Below are positions 26,252-35,987 of a stretch of 41,036 bases of DNA, one piece after another; the first letter of the stretch is position 1, and each line of letters begins with the position of its first letter. The position numbers were made by a program, and so were the translations under genes. Below the pieces are notes generated by a model. That model was not told the DNA's origin. It made no database searches and was given only the letters and a program-made list of their open reading frames with translations. The DNA lies in contig NZ_ATZH01000039.1 in the NCBI RefSeq assembly GCF_000428105.1, forward strand, positions 1 through 41,036, in the 5' to 3' direction. Source of the stretch: Bacteroides pyogenes DSM 20611 = JCM 6294. GTDB lineage: Bacteria; Bacteroidota; Bacteroidia; Bacteroidales; Bacteroidaceae.

Positions 26252-29200
26252 TTAAAAACCGATGTTTACACCAAGGCTGACAGAGTAAGCGCGAGGATAA
26301 GCAGAGTAGTCCAATCCGGGAGTCAAAGCTCCTTCGCGGATAGAAACTTCAGGATCGTAGCCTGAATAGCCGGTGATGGTCCATAAGTTCTGGGCAGCCA
26401 CGTAGATGCGTGCTTTGTCCAGATGCCATTTCTTGGTGAGTTTGCCGGGAAGCGAATATCCCAGCGTCACCGTCTTCAGGCGCAGGAATGAGCCGTCTTC
26501 GATGACACGGCTTGAGAATACCCGGTTTGAACTTGAGTTTGTAGCGCGCGGAATGTTGCTGTTCGGGTTCTCCGGTGTCCAGCGGTCGGCATAGCTTGCA
26601 AACTGGTTCAAGTCGCGTTTCAGGTTGTTGGAACTTTCGAATATCAGGCGGTTGGCATTCAGAATGTCGTTGCCGTACGACCACTGCATAAATACGTTCA
26701 GGTCGAATCCTTTGTAGTTGAATGAGTTTGTGAAGCCACCCGTGTGTTTCGGTAGTCCGTTGCCAATCATCGTGCGGTCATTGTCATCGATTACTCCGTC
26801 TTTGTTCAGGTCGGCGTATTTCGGCATGCCGGGCTTCGTGTTGTTTTCCGCCGTATAGCGGGGAACGTTGCGCTTCAATACGTAGTTGTCGCCTTCTTTG
26901 TTGAAGTCTTCGTATTTGTAAGTGCCTTCGTAGATAAATCCGTACATCATACCCATCGGATGGTTGATTTTGGCGATGTAGTTGTATTGCGAATTGTAGT
27001 CTTGGTCGAACTTGCCGAAACTCAGCATCGAAGTTTGATTCTCCGATAGCGCCAATACTTTATTCTTGTTGAAAGCGATGTTGAAGTTGGTTGTCCAGCT
27101 GAAGTCCCTTTTCTTGATATTGGTAGTGTTCAGCGTGAACTCGAATCCTTGGTTGCGTACCTTTCCGATATTCTTCATGGAGCTTGTGTAGCCTGAAGAG
27201 AAAGGAAGTATGGCATTCAGTAGCAAGTCGCGGGTTGTTTTGCGATACCAGTCCATAGTCACGCCGATACGTTCTTGTAGGAAGCTAAGGTCGAGTCCCA
27301 CGTTCCATTGTTCGGTCGTTTCCCACTTCAGGTCTCTGTTTCTGAGTGAGATGGGCACTACGCCTACATTGCCGGTATTGTTCTCGAACGGATACACACC
27401 GCTCGGAGTACTGTTGATCGAGATATAGTCGCCTGCTTTCTCCTTCAACAGATCGTACAGAGCGAACGTATCGTATTCGCCTACGCGGTTGTTACCCGTC
27501 AATCCCCAGCTTAGACGAAGTTTGCCGCTCGTGAGTGCCGGCTTCAGCGGTTTCATGAAGTCTTCCTCCATGAAGTTCCATGCGAACGAAGTGGAAGGGA
27601 AGTAACCGAAGCGGTTGTTGCCGCGGAATTTTGACGAACCGTCTGCACGGAAAGAGGCAGAAGCGTAATACTTCGATTGATAGTTGTAGCGGAACTGTGT
27701 GGGGAACGACAGCATCGCCCATGACGATTTGAATGAAGAGCTGCCGCCCGGCGTACCGGAGCTCATACCGGCCATTCCTAACGACTCTACGCCGCTGGGG
27801 ATTTTCACCATCTTGAAGGAGTAGTATTCGTAATCGGAGTTCTGAAGAGACACACCGGTGGTAAGCGTAAAAAAGTGTTTCTTCTTGAGGTTGGTCTGAT
27901 AGGTCAGCATATTTTCATTCAGCCATGTCAGGCGGCGGGAATTTACTTCTTCCGCATTAATTTTGTCGTTCGAAGTCGGGTTTCCGTAGCGGCTCTTCGA
28001 ATTGTTGAACACGTCTGTGTTGCGTGAGTCGCTTGTGAAAGTTCCCGAGATTTTCAATTTCAGTCCTTTGATAAACTCATACTCGGCATATCCGTTGAAC
28101 TGTATATAATTGGTGTAGTTCTTGCGGTAAGCATTGAGCAAGTCCATGTAAGGATTGAAACGATAGTCGGTGGTGGTGTTGATCGACTCGTCGACAAGGT
28201 TATTTTTCAGATACTCCAGCGGAGTGTCTGGAGCCGTTACCGGACGGTAGCCCCATACGTTGTAGAACAGGTTGTTCATGCCGCTGTATGAGTTTTGCGA
28301 CGGAGAAGAACCGGAGCTGATGGTGCGTGAGTAGTTCACACCCAGATTGGCTCTCAGCTTTTTCTTGTTGATGGTGGTATTCATGCGTCCCTGCATACGT
28401 TTGTAATTGGAGTTGAGCACGATACCGTCTTGGTCATAGTACGACAGCGAAGCGTTGTAACGGATACCTTCCGAACCTCCTGTCAGTCCCACGTTGTGGC
28501 TGGTCATCCATGCCGAACGGAACACCTCGTCTTGCCAGTTGTATTGAGGAATGTTGCGGTAGTCGTCGAGCGTCCATTGTTTTCCCTCGTACAGTTGCAG
28601 ATACGTAGAGGATACGACAGCAGGGTTAATTTCCTGTTGCAATTTCACGAACTCGTAGGCATTCATCAACGGGATAGTCTTTGTGATGTGTTGTATACCG
28701 AAGCTGCCGTCATACGATATCTTCGGTTGTCCGATAGTTCCTTTTTTGGTGGTAATCACTACCACACCGTTCGCTCCGCGCGCTCCGTAGATGGACGATG
28801 CGGCAGCATCTTTCAGAATATCCATCGACTCGATGTCGTTCGGGTTGATGGCGGCAGCCACTACAGGATCTTCCACAGGGAATCCGTCGATGACGTACAA
28901 AGGCGAGTTGTCTTGTGTCAGCGAGTTGTTACCGCGGATTACAATATTCATCTGTCCGCCCGGCATACCTTCGTTCGAGCTGACGTTCACCCCGGCGATG
29001 CGTCCGCCCAGCGTTTCGCTGAAAGAAGAAGTGGGTGTACTTAGCAGTTCCGCCATGTTGGCTTTCGCCACAGAGCCGGTCAAATCTCTCTTGCGCACTT
29101 CCTGATAACCTACGATAACTACTTCATCCAATGTCTTCGTATCTTCTTTCAAAACGATGAGCATGGGTTTCTGAGCGTCTACTTTTTGCTCGACAGTAGT

Positions 29201-29455
29201 GTAGCCGATGAAAGAAACAACCAATACCGAATTTTTATTAGGCGCAGCCAGAGAGAATTTGCCGTCTATATCGGTTATGGTTCCTTGAGAGGTTCCTTTT
29301 ACTTGAACACTGGCCCCGGGAATTCCTTCTCCCGTTTCGTCTTTCACTGTACCTCTGACGGCAACTTGCGCGAATACAAATGATACAGAGAGCAGAACTA
29401 ATCCGGCAAAGGAGAGCATCCTTTTCCCCATTTGGGTGGATAAACGTCTTTTCAT
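26252..29455 (-). CDS. SusC-like TonB-dependent outer-membrane transporter (cluster 2)
   Basis: A 1067-residue TonB-dependent transporter. The signal peptide is cut near SFVFAQ. A carboxypeptidase-regulatory-like domain follows (VRGTVKDETGEGIPGASVQV), then LDEVVIVGYQEVRKRDLTGS, the plug mark YGARGANGVVVITTKKG, and a barrel ending SVSLGVNIGF. I chose the ATG at 29455; the longer frame from 29506 would begin upstream of the -7 box (29493-29500) and lacks a signal peptide at its start. It is the first gene of susC-susD-lipoprotein in cluster 2. A candidate operator lies 33 bp beyond the -7 box. Confidence 0.94.
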   Translation of the reverse strand: MKRRLSTQMGKRMLSFAGLVLLSVSFVFAQVAVRGTVKDETGEGIPGASVQVKGTSQGTITDIDGKFSLAAPNKNSVLVVSFIGYTTVEQKVDAQKPMLIVLKEDTKTLDEVVIVGYQEVRKRDLTGSVAKANMAELLSTPTSSFSETLGGRIAGVNVSSNEGMPGGQMNIVIRGNNSLTQDNSPLYVIDGFPVEDPVVAAAINPNDIESMDILKDAAASSIYGARGANGVVVITTKKGTIGQPKISYDGSFGIQHITKTIPLMNAYEFVKLQQEINPAVVSSTYLQLYEGKQWTLDDYRNIPQYNWQDEVFRSAWMTSHNVGLTGGSEGIRYNASLSYYDQDGIVLNSNYKRMQGRMNTTINKKKLRANLGVNYSRTISSGSSPSQNSYSGMNNLFYNVWGYRPVTAPDTPLEYLKNNLVDESINTTTDYRFNPYMDLLNAYRKNYTNYIQFNGYAEYEFIKGLKLKISGTFTSDSRNTDVFNNSKSRYGNPTSNDKINAEEVNSRRLTWLNENMLTYQTNLKKKHFFTLTTGVSLQNSDYEYYSFKMVKIPSGVESLGMAGMSSGTPGGSSSFKSSWAMLSFPTQFRYNYQSKYYASASFRADGSSKFRGNNRFGYFPSTSFAWNFMEEDFMKPLKPALTSGKLRLSWGLTGNNRVGEYDTFALYDLLKEKAGDYISINSTPSGVYPFENNTGNVGVVPISLRNRDLKWETTEQWNVGLDLSFLQERIGVTMDWYRKTTRDLLLNAILPFSSGYTSSMKNIGKVRNQGFEFTLNTTNIKKRDFSWTTNFNIAFNKNKVLALSENQTSMLSFGKFDQDYNSQYNYIAKINHPMGMMYGFIYEGTYKYEDFNKEGDNYVLKRNVPRYTAENNTKPGMPKYADLNKDGVIDDNDRTMIGNGLPKHTGGFTNSFNYKGFDLNVFMQWSYGNDILNANRLIFESSNNLKRDLNQFASYADRWTPENPNSNIPRATNSSSNRVFSSRVIEDGSFLRLKTVTLGYSLPGKLTKKWHLDKARIYVAAQNLWTITGYSGYDPEVSIREGALTPGLDYSAYPRAYSVSLGVNIGF

Positions 29456-29492
29456 ATAGTAAAAATTAAGTGATTTTATAACTTTATCGTTG

Positions 29493-29500
29493 CAAAGATA
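29493..29500 (-). promoter_or_regulatory. Bacteroides -7 box for cluster-2 susC
   Basis: The minus strand reads TATCTTTG (TAnnTTTG), 37 bp before the ATG at 29455. No TTTG -33 box is at the expected distance, as would suit a promoter that needs an activator. Confidence 0.65.
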
Positions 29501-29533
29501 ATCCAATCCGCTTTTTCTTGATGGATAGAATTA

Positions 29534-29559
29534 TTCATGATTGATACAAAATTGTACAA
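29534..29559 (-). promoter_or_regulatory. Candidate operator of the hybrid two-component regulator (copy 1)
   Basis: Read in gene direction, TTGTACAATTTTG is followed by 7 bp and CATG. The same 13 bp plus CATG at identical internal spacing occurs before the third sulfatase (31457-31482). The site lies 33 bp upstream of the -7 box here and 32 bp there. The shared position argues for a transcription-factor site. The rest of the gap to 29847 is pyrimidine-rich on the plus strand, with loosely repeated TGCTTTTGC blocks (29728, 29809) but no gene. Confidence 0.65.
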
Positions 29560-29847
29560 GGAAATTTATCAGAGAGGAGCATGGCCTATTGCCGCTTTTC
29601 TCTGTTTCCCGCTCTATTTGTCTACCTGTTCTCCTTTTCTTCCGTCAAATAGTCAGTTTGATTTTGAATTGGTTAGTACACTTGCTGTTTTATTTACGGT
29701 ATATTTGTCAACTTGATAAGCGCAGGTCTGCTTTTGCACCGACCGATTTCCTAGTTTGCCTGGTTGTCTTCTCAACTAACGCCCTTTTCGGTCCGTCTTT
29801 TTATCGATCTGCTTTTGCGTCGACAGGAACTTCGGATTATTCAAGCT

Positions 29848-31392
29848 TTATTCCTTTTTTACTTTCTCCAGAAGTTCCGCCAGCTCTTTCGCTATTTCCG
29901 GATACTTGCGTGCCACGTTTGTTTTCTCCGACGGATCAGCTGACAAATCGTAAAGTTGCGGTTGTTTATCGTTGCCCAATTCTGTTTTTGTCCAAAACTC
30001 GAGTGCGGGTCCTTCGCTCGGCTCGATGTATTTCCACTGTCCTTTTATAATGGCTAACGTATTATTCAGATTCTGCTGGATGATGTAATCGCGGCTCGTG
30101 TCTTCTTTACCCAGTAGCGTAGCCAAATGTTCTTGGCTGTCGGGGGCGGCTCCATTTTTCAAGGGTTGTTTCAGCAAAGCGGCTAAAGAGGCGTAAACGT
30201 CTATCTGTGAGAAGAGAGCCTGCTGCTTGTTTGGTTTCACTTTGGCAGGCCACCGGAGGATGAACGGGATGCGTGTGCCGGCTTCGTATACACTGTACTT
30301 TCCTCCGCGATAGATGCCCATAGGCGTGTGTCCGTTCAGTAATTCGAGCGCGCGGTCTTGATAGCCGTCGTCAATGACGGGACCGTTGTCGCTAGTGAAA
30401 ATAAATATTGTGTTGTCTGCGAGTTGGAGGCTGTCCAGTGTGTGCATGATTTCTCCGATAGTCCAATCGAGTTGCAGAATGACGTCCCCTCGGGTTCCTA
30501 AACCGCTTTTTCCGGCAAAGCGGGGATGGGGGACACGCGGAACGTGCACGTCTTGCGTGCCCATATAGAGAAAGAACGGTTCGTCCTTATGAGCGGCGAT
30601 AAAGTCTTTTGCTTTGTTTGTAATCACATCGGCTATGTCTTCGTCTTTCCAAAGCGCCGATTTGCCTCCCGTCATCCATCCGATGCGGGGGATGCCGTTG
30701 ATAATCGTGTTGTTATGTCCCTGACTGGGTTTCAGCGTAACAAGTTCCGGGTTCTCTTCGCCCGTAGGCCAGTCTCCGACTTTCTGCTTATAATTTACTG
30801 TAATAGGATCGTTCGGATCAAGTCCCACGACTCTTCCGTTCTCTACAAATACACAAGGCACGCGGTCTACTGTGGCAGGTATGACGAATTCGTAATCGAA
30901 CCCGATGCTTTGTGCGTTCGGACTGATTTGTTTGTTGAAGTCGGTTCCTCCTTTCGGTCCGAGTCCCAAATGCCATTTGCCCACAACTCCCGTGGCGTAT
31001 CCGGCTTCTTTCAGCATGTCTGCCATGGTGACGCAGGCGGTGTCGATGATCAGTTCCGAGTTGCCGGGAGCGATTCCCGTATTTTCCTGTCGCCACGGAT
31101 ACATGCCTGTGAGCAGTCCGAAGCGTGAGGGGGTACTTGTGGCGGAGGTCGCGTATGCGTTGGTGAATTGGACGCCTTGTCCGGCAAGCCGGTCTATGTT
31201 AGGCGTATTGACTTTAGTAGCTCCGTAGCAACTGAGATCGCCGATACCAAGGTCGTCGGAGAAGATGTAGATGATATTGGGCTTCTGTGCGTTTTGCCCG
31301 TTATCTTTTTTGCCGGCGTGGTTGCAGCCTGTCAGCAAAGCAACACCGGAAAGCAGAGGAAGTAGTTGTGAAATGTTTTTCATGACACTCAT
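29848..31392 (-). CDS. Ser-type sulfatase lipoprotein (cluster 2)
   Basis: A 514-residue arylsulfatase-family lipoprotein (lipobox LTGC, Cys23; the second Met, at 31383, is an alternative start). It hydrolyses sulfate esters, probably on galactose or hexosamine units of a host glycan. The subfamily is not assigned. Asp46-Asp47 (FSDDLG) and Asp335-Asn336 (TSDNGPV) are metal ligands. Ser86 in STPSRFGLLTG is the formylglycine site, so it needs an anaerobic sulfatase-maturating enzyme. GKWHLGLGPKGGTDFN and IYRGGKYSVYEAGTRIPF are well preserved. The gene has its own -7 box and shares the candidate operator with cluster-2 susC. Confidence 0.87.
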   Translation of the reverse strand: MSVMKNISQLLPLLSGVALLTGCNHAGKKDNGQNAQKPNIIYIFSDDLGIGDLSCYGATKVNTPNIDRLAGQGVQFTNAYATSATSTPSRFGLLTGMYPWRQENTGIAPGNSELIIDTACVTMADMLKEAGYATGVVGKWHLGLGPKGGTDFNKQISPNAQSIGFDYEFVIPATVDRVPCVFVENGRVVGLDPNDPITVNYKQKVGDWPTGEENPELVTLKPSQGHNNTIINGIPRIGWMTGGKSALWKDEDIADVITNKAKDFIAAHKDEPFFLYMGTQDVHVPRVPHPRFAGKSGLGTRGDVILQLDWTIGEIMHTLDSLQLADNTIFIFTSDNGPVIDDGYQDRALELLNGHTPMGIYRGGKYSVYEAGTRIPFILRWPAKVKPNKQQALFSQIDVYASLAALLKQPLKNGAAPDSQEHLATLLGKEDTSRDYIIQQNLNNTLAIIKGQWKYIEPSEGPALEFWTKTELGNDKQPQLYDLSADPSEKTNVARKYPEIAKELAELLEKVKKE

Positions 31393-31416
31393 CTTTTAAA
31401 AGGGTTTGTCTGATTG

Positions 31417-31424
31417 CAAAGATA
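31417..31424 (-). promoter_or_regulatory. Bacteroides -7 box for the cluster-2 sulfatase
   Basis: The minus strand reads TATCTTTG, 24 bp before the first ATG (31392). No good -33 TTTG is present. Confidence 0.62.
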
Positions 31425-31456
31425 AACTGACTGACGCAAAAAGACCGAATGAAATG

Positions 31457-31482
31457 TACATGTATTGTGCAAAATTGTACAA
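31457..31482 (-). promoter_or_regulatory. Candidate operator of the hybrid two-component regulator (copy 2)
   Basis: In gene direction it reads TTGTACAATTTTG, then 7 bp, then CATG, 32 bp upstream of the -7 box. It matches the site at 29534-29559 in all 13 core positions. Confidence 0.65.
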
Positions 31483-31501
31483 ACCTGCTTTGGCGGAGGC
31501 A

Positions 31502-31560
31502 AGTCAGTCCGAAATTCAAAAATGGCGGCTTTGAGGTTTCCTCCGGCAGTCAGTCTGAAA
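31502..31560. repeat. Short direct repeat in the sulfatase-regulator gap
   Basis: AGTCAGTCCGAAATTC at 31502 and AGTCAGTCTGAAAATC at 31548 are 46 bp apart with two differences. They lie upstream of the operator candidate. The remainder of 31483-31828 shows no gene, and I see no clear terminator for the regulator gene that ends at 31829. Confidence 0.35.
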
Positions 31561-31828
31561 ATCCGGTTCCATTTCTGATTCCTCTATGCGCACGATTTTG
31601 GTGTTCTAAATAGGGGGATATGGATGTTCTACACGTGCGACTTTATTCTCATATCCTTTGTTCGGAGCTCTTTTTTAAAGGAATCGCGGCATGACCGGGA
31701 CCTCTCTGAACAGATTTTTGGAAGCCTCTCCCTAAGAAATTCTCGCGTTTATTTAGAAACTCGTTTGCTTAAATGCGAAAACCCTCTTAGGAGGAAAGCT
31801 CTTTTCGCCATCTGACTTCAATCGGCGA

Positions 31829-34800
31829 TTATTCCTCTTCCGGTTCTTCTTCTTTCTCTTCTCCTTTTCGGTATGCCAACGGACTGACATGGTATATATC
31901 CTTGAAGCATTTGCTGAAATAACGGGAAGAAGAGAATCCGATGCGGTCTGAAATTTCAGTAATGTTCAGCTCGGGGTTGTTTCTCAACATTAATGCCCCT
32001 CTCTTAAGTCGGATGCCCAGAATAAACTCATTAGGTGTCTGCCCTGTCACCGCTTTTAGTTTGGTGAACAGATTCGTGCGTGCCATCCCCATTTCGCGAG
32101 CGAAGATGTTGATGTTGAAATCCGTGTTGTCCATATTTCGTTCGATAATCTCCATCGCCCGGTCAAGCATTTCCTTATCCATCGGATTGGTCGCAAGCAT
32201 CTGCGCAAAAGCCTGCGGCTGCTTGCTGAACTTCTCCTGTAATAGCCGGCGGGAGTTTACAAGATTGTTGCAGCGGGAGATAAGCAGGTTGGTGTTGAAC
32301 GGTTTCGTGATGTAATCATCGGCTCCTATCCGTAGCCCTTCGATGGTATGTTCCACAGCGGAGCGTGCCGTGAGCAACACTACCGGAATGTGGCAGGTGT
32401 TGAAGTTCGTCTTGATCAGCTTGCATAGTTCTGTGCCCGACATGCGGGGCATCACTACATCGCTCAGCACAATGGTAGGCATCTCTTTTTGTACCTTTTC
32501 CCACGCCTCTTCACCATCGGAAGCCGTGATGACCCCATAGAAGTTGCCGAATATATTTTCAAGCATCTGCTTGATCGATTCATTGTCCTCCACAATCAGC
32601 ATCGTGGCGTCCGGAATGCGTTTGTCTTCTCCGCCGTTGCCACCCCATTCTATCTCCGGCAATGTCTCTGTGAGTGAAGCGGGCTGTTCAGGCTGGCAGA
32701 TTCCGGCAGGCTCTTGCGCTATCTGCTCCGCAGTGAAATGATTGTTTCCCGCCTTCATGCGGATGATAAAGCTACTGCCTTTCCCCGGTTCGCTTTCCAC
32801 ACGAATATCGCCGTGATGAAGTTCAACGATTCCTTTGGTCAGCGATAGTCCGATACCCGTTCCGGCACCCGTGTTTAAAGAGTCGAGACGTTCCGTCTGA
32901 TAGAAACGGTCGAATATCTTGTCTATCTCATTCGCGTCGATGCCCGAACCCGTATCTCTGATGACAACGATGGCATATCCGTTCTCTTTGGATACGTCTA
33001 TCGCAATCGTGTCTCCGGCTTGAGTATGCTTCATTGCGTTCGAAAGCAGGTTATTGACGACTTTTTGCATTTGTTTCTGGTCGTACCAGATTTCTATATC
33101 GTCGTCCGATTTGCTGAATTCGAAATTGAGTTGCTTGCTGCTTGCGTATTCGAGGAAGAGCAAATAGTTCTCGTAGAGGAAGTCCGCCAGGTTGTGCGGG
33201 CTTACCTTTATCTTCATGTGCCCCTGCTCCTGCTTTCGGAAGTCGAGCAGTTCGGTAATCAACTCCCTTAGTTGGATACTGCTTTTATAGATACCGAGTA
33301 TCTTATTATAAATGGTGGGTGTGAAAGTGGAGACTTGAAGCAATGTTTCCACCTGCGCCACAATGAGTGTGAGAGGAGTGCGGAATTCGTGCGAAATGTT
33401 TGTGAAGAAGCGAAGCTTCGATTGGTTCAACGCTTCGATGTCCGCAGTGTGTTTCTGTTCATATTTCAATGATTCGCGGAGTTTGATGCGCGATTTGTAA
33501 CTGCGGATGAGATACAACAGCAAACTACCTGTAATCACTATGTAAATAAGGTATGCCCACCAGCTTTTGTACCAAGGCGGTAATATTCGTATGGATAGTT
33601 TGGCTTGGTTGATGTCGTTTCTCCGCGATTTCACAATCAGTGTATATCGTCCCGGATTCAAATTCGTGTAAGTAATGATGTTGCGGTAGGCGGGTGTCCA
33701 TTCGTCGGAGAAACCTTCGAGTCGATAAATAATCTCATCTCGGTTGGCAGCGATGAAGTTGGAGGTCGCGTACTCGATGCTGAACATAGATTGGTTGGCT
33801 TTAAGCCTAATTTCATGTGTATATCCGATGGACTTTTGCAAGATGCTTCCCTTATCCGCCGGGAGCACTTCTTTTCCGTTTACGAATAGACGGGAGAACA
33901 TAATACGGTATGATTTGGGTGTGAATTGCAGACTTTTCTCTGAGAAAGAAATCATGCCTTGAACACCTCCCAAAAATACCGCGCTATCGCGGGTTACGTA
34001 AAGCGCGTTTTCGTTGACTGCTGTTAGCGGGAAGCCGTTCTCGATTCCGTAATTCTGGAAAGTCTTCTTCCGAAAGTCGAATTGTGAGAATCCCTGATTG
34101 GTAATAAGCAGCAGATGCCCTTTGTCCACCGACGACTCGCAGACATCGTAGATACAGTCGCTCGACAAACCGTTGCTTTGCACATCGAAATTCTCGAAAT
34201 CGTCCGTCTCTTTCCGGTAACGGTCCAGTCCGCTTCCGGATGTGGAGAACCATAGATTCCCCTCGCTGTCCTGCGTAATGCTGTTCACATTGTTGTTGCT
34301 AAGACTGTTTGGCGAGGAGGGAATGTGGGCATAATTCGTCAGCTTGCCTGTATCGAAGCGGTAGGTATATACCCCTTTCCCGGTAGCGGCTACCCACAGC
34401 GTTCCTTCTCTGTCAAGGCAAAGGCTTGCCACCATTTTTATCTCCCGTCCCTCCTTTGTTTCTTGAAAAAGAAGCCGGGCTTTGCCCGTGACGGGATCGA
34501 AGAGGCAGGCTCCCGCTTGAGTTGCCACAATCAGCTTATCCCGGTAGGGAACGATATCGCGTACGATATCCGAAGGAATCGAAGAGGGGTCTCCCGCTTT
34601 CATCCGGTAAATTGTGAATCTGCTTGTGCGAATATCCAGCTTGTTGAGCCCTCCCAAGTGAGTGCCTATCCACATAATTTCGTTTTTTTCGTCGTAATAA
34701 ATGGCTTTCACATTGTTGTGCGACAAGCTGTTCTTTCCTTCTTCGTGCCGATACCAGCGATATGTTCCTTTCTTACGGTCGTATACGTTAACGCCACCGC

Positions 34801-35875
34801 CTTCGGTACATATCCACAAGTTCCCCGCTTTGTCTTCAATCATCCGACCGATGATGGGGCTACTTAATCCTTCTTTCTCTGTCTGTCCTACCTTATATCG
34901 GGTGTAAATCTCATATTCCGGGTTGAAGTAGTTCACCCCTCCGAAGTAAGTTCCCAACCACAACGTCCCTTGTCCGTCTTTTACGATACACCATACGGAA
35001 GAGTGAGTCAGACTCCCCGGTCTGTTCTCGTTCGTGGTGTAGAGGCGGAAGTTCCCGGTCGCTTTTTCGTAGCGGTTCAACCCGTTGAACGTTCCAATCC
35101 AGATATTCCCGGAATTGTCTTCGCAGCAACTTCTCACAAAGTCTGAACTCAGGCTGTTCGGATTCCGGGAATCGTGCTTCAGGTTTCGGATGCCGCCGTC
35201 TTGCTTTACGCGGTAAAGCCCTTCTTCCCAGCTGCCTATCCAAAGTTCTTCGGATGAGTCTTCATAGATACTTGTGATGTTTCCTTTGGGTATCGGATGA
35301 GTCAGGTTCCTATCCTTGTCCAATCTGTACACCCCCTCGCCCGAAGTCCCTATCCATAGGTTTTTCTGGGGATCGAGATGGAAGCACGAAAGCGCAATGT
35401 TTTTTCCCGCGAGCCGGTAGTAGAGGTCGAAGTTCTTGGTTCCCTCATTAAAGATGTAGATTTCGTTCTTTTTGCCGATATAGAGCTTTTCTTTATAGTA
35501 GATAGCGTCTACATTTCCTTGAATCAGCGTTTCGAATTTCTGTGTTTCAAGATCGAATCCGGCTACGCCATCGGTGCAAAGCAGGTAGATTTTGCCTTTT
35601 TTATCACCGGTGATGCGCAGCACCGTATTGCTGAACAGACTGTTCGGATCGTTCTTGTTGAGTTTGAAACTCAGTATGTCGTTTCCGTTGTAGCGGTTTA
35701 GCCCTTCACGCGTTCCGATCCAGATGATGCCTTGCCCGTCGATATATATGCTGTTGACGGAAAACTGAGACAGTCCGTCGTCTGTGGTCAGGTGGTTGAA
35801 AGTGATATTCTGCCCCTGAGCCCGGAATAGGGCAAAGCCTAGGATGAACAAGAATAAAAAGGTTGTTTTTCTCAC
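31829..35875 (-). CDS. Hybrid two-component system regulator (one-protein sensor kinase, receiver and AraC domain)
   Basis: A 1348-residue inner-membrane regulator that senses a glycan fragment in the periplasm and activates utilisation genes. After a signal peptide come beta-propeller repeats (about 25-660, many GxIWIGT and NLWIGTSGEGVYR units), a Y_Y_Y domain (about 690-760) and a membrane segment (about 772-793). HisKA has His829 in FFTNISHEFRTPLTL, followed by an ATPase domain (NLLSNAMKHT, DTGSGI, GTGIGLSLTKG). The receiver has Asp1139 in IVLSDVVMPRMSG, and a C-terminal AraC-type helix-turn-helix runs from about 1250 to 1335. All key residues are present. The tail is Glu-rich. It is the only regulator in the window and probably controls cluster 2, possibly cluster 1. 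Confidence 0.95.
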   Translation of the reverse strand: MRKTTFLFLFILGFALFRAQGQNITFNHLTTDDGLSQFSVNSIYIDGQGIIWIGTREGLNRYNGNDILSFKLNKNDPNSLFSNTVLRITGDKKGKIYLLCTDGVAGFDLETQKFETLIQGNVDAIYYKEKLYIGKKNEIYIFNEGTKNFDLYYRLAGKNIALSCFHLDPQKNLWIGTSGEGVYRLDKDRNLTHPIPKGNITSIYEDSSEELWIGSWEEGLYRVKQDGGIRNLKHDSRNPNSLSSDFVRSCCEDNSGNIWIGTFNGLNRYEKATGNFRLYTTNENRPGSLTHSSVWCIVKDGQGTLWLGTYFGGVNYFNPEYEIYTRYKVGQTEKEGLSSPIIGRMIEDKAGNLWICTEGGGVNVYDRKKGTYRWYRHEEGKNSLSHNNVKAIYYDEKNEIMWIGTHLGGLNKLDIRTSRFTIYRMKAGDPSSIPSDIVRDIVPYRDKLIVATQAGACLFDPVTGKARLLFQETKEGREIKMVASLCLDREGTLWVAATGKGVYTYRFDTGKLTNYAHIPSSPNSLSNNNVNSITQDSEGNLWFSTSGSGLDRYRKETDDFENFDVQSNGLSSDCIYDVCESSVDKGHLLLITNQGFSQFDFRKKTFQNYGIENGFPLTAVNENALYVTRDSAVFLGGVQGMISFSEKSLQFTPKSYRIMFSRLFVNGKEVLPADKGSILQKSIGYTHEIRLKANQSMFSIEYATSNFIAANRDEIIYRLEGFSDEWTPAYRNIITYTNLNPGRYTLIVKSRRNDINQAKLSIRILPPWYKSWWAYLIYIVITGSLLLYLIRSYKSRIKLRESLKYEQKHTADIEALNQSKLRFFTNISHEFRTPLTLIVAQVETLLQVSTFTPTIYNKILGIYKSSIQLRELITELLDFRKQEQGHMKIKVSPHNLADFLYENYLLFLEYASSKQLNFEFSKSDDDIEIWYDQKQMQKVVNNLLSNAMKHTQAGDTIAIDVSKENGYAIVVIRDTGSGIDANEIDKIFDRFYQTERLDSLNTGAGTGIGLSLTKGIVELHHGDIRVESEPGKGSSFIIRMKAGNNHFTAEQIAQEPAGICQPEQPASLTETLPEIEWGGNGGEDKRIPDATMLIVEDNESIKQMLENIFGNFYGVITASDGEEAWEKVQKEMPTIVLSDVVMPRMSGTELCKLIKTNFNTCHIPVVLLTARSAVEHTIEGLRIGADDYITKPFNTNLLISRCNNLVNSRRLLQEKFSKQPQAFAQMLATNPMDKEMLDRAMEIIERNMDNTDFNINIFAREMGMARTNLFTKLKAVTGQTPNEFILGIRLKRGALMLRNNPELNITEISDRIGFSSSRYFSKCFKDIYHVSPLAYRKGEEKEEEPEEE

Positions 35876-35906
35876 TGGAATAGTCTGTTTTCTGCGTTAC
35901 TATTTG

Positions 35907-35914
35907 CAAATATA
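35907..35914 (-). promoter_or_regulatory. Bacteroides -7 box for the hybrid regulator gene
   Basis: The minus strand reads TATATTTG (TAnnTTTG), 31 bp before the ATG at 35875. Confidence 0.5.
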
Positions 35915-35958
35915 TTATTTAATTTTGATTTTGAATAGGCATATTAAGAGAAAGTCAC

Positions 35959-35966
35959 TACTTTTG
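35959..35966 (+). promoter_or_regulatory. Bacteroides -7 box for the CBM9-like gene
   Basis: TACTTTTG matches TAnnTTTG, 21 bp before the ATG at 35988. TTTG at 35930-35933 is a possible -33 box, but the 25-bp spacer is longer than usual. The box lies 44 bp from the divergent regulator promoter. Confidence 0.55.
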
Positions 35967-35987
35967 CAGAGAACAAACATAAGTATC

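Noticed and set aside
29560..29847. Further periodic array downstream of the cluster-2 operator
   Set aside because: TGCTTTTGC-like blocks recur, but at irregular distances (for example 81 bp once), so no consistent period could be shown by eye.
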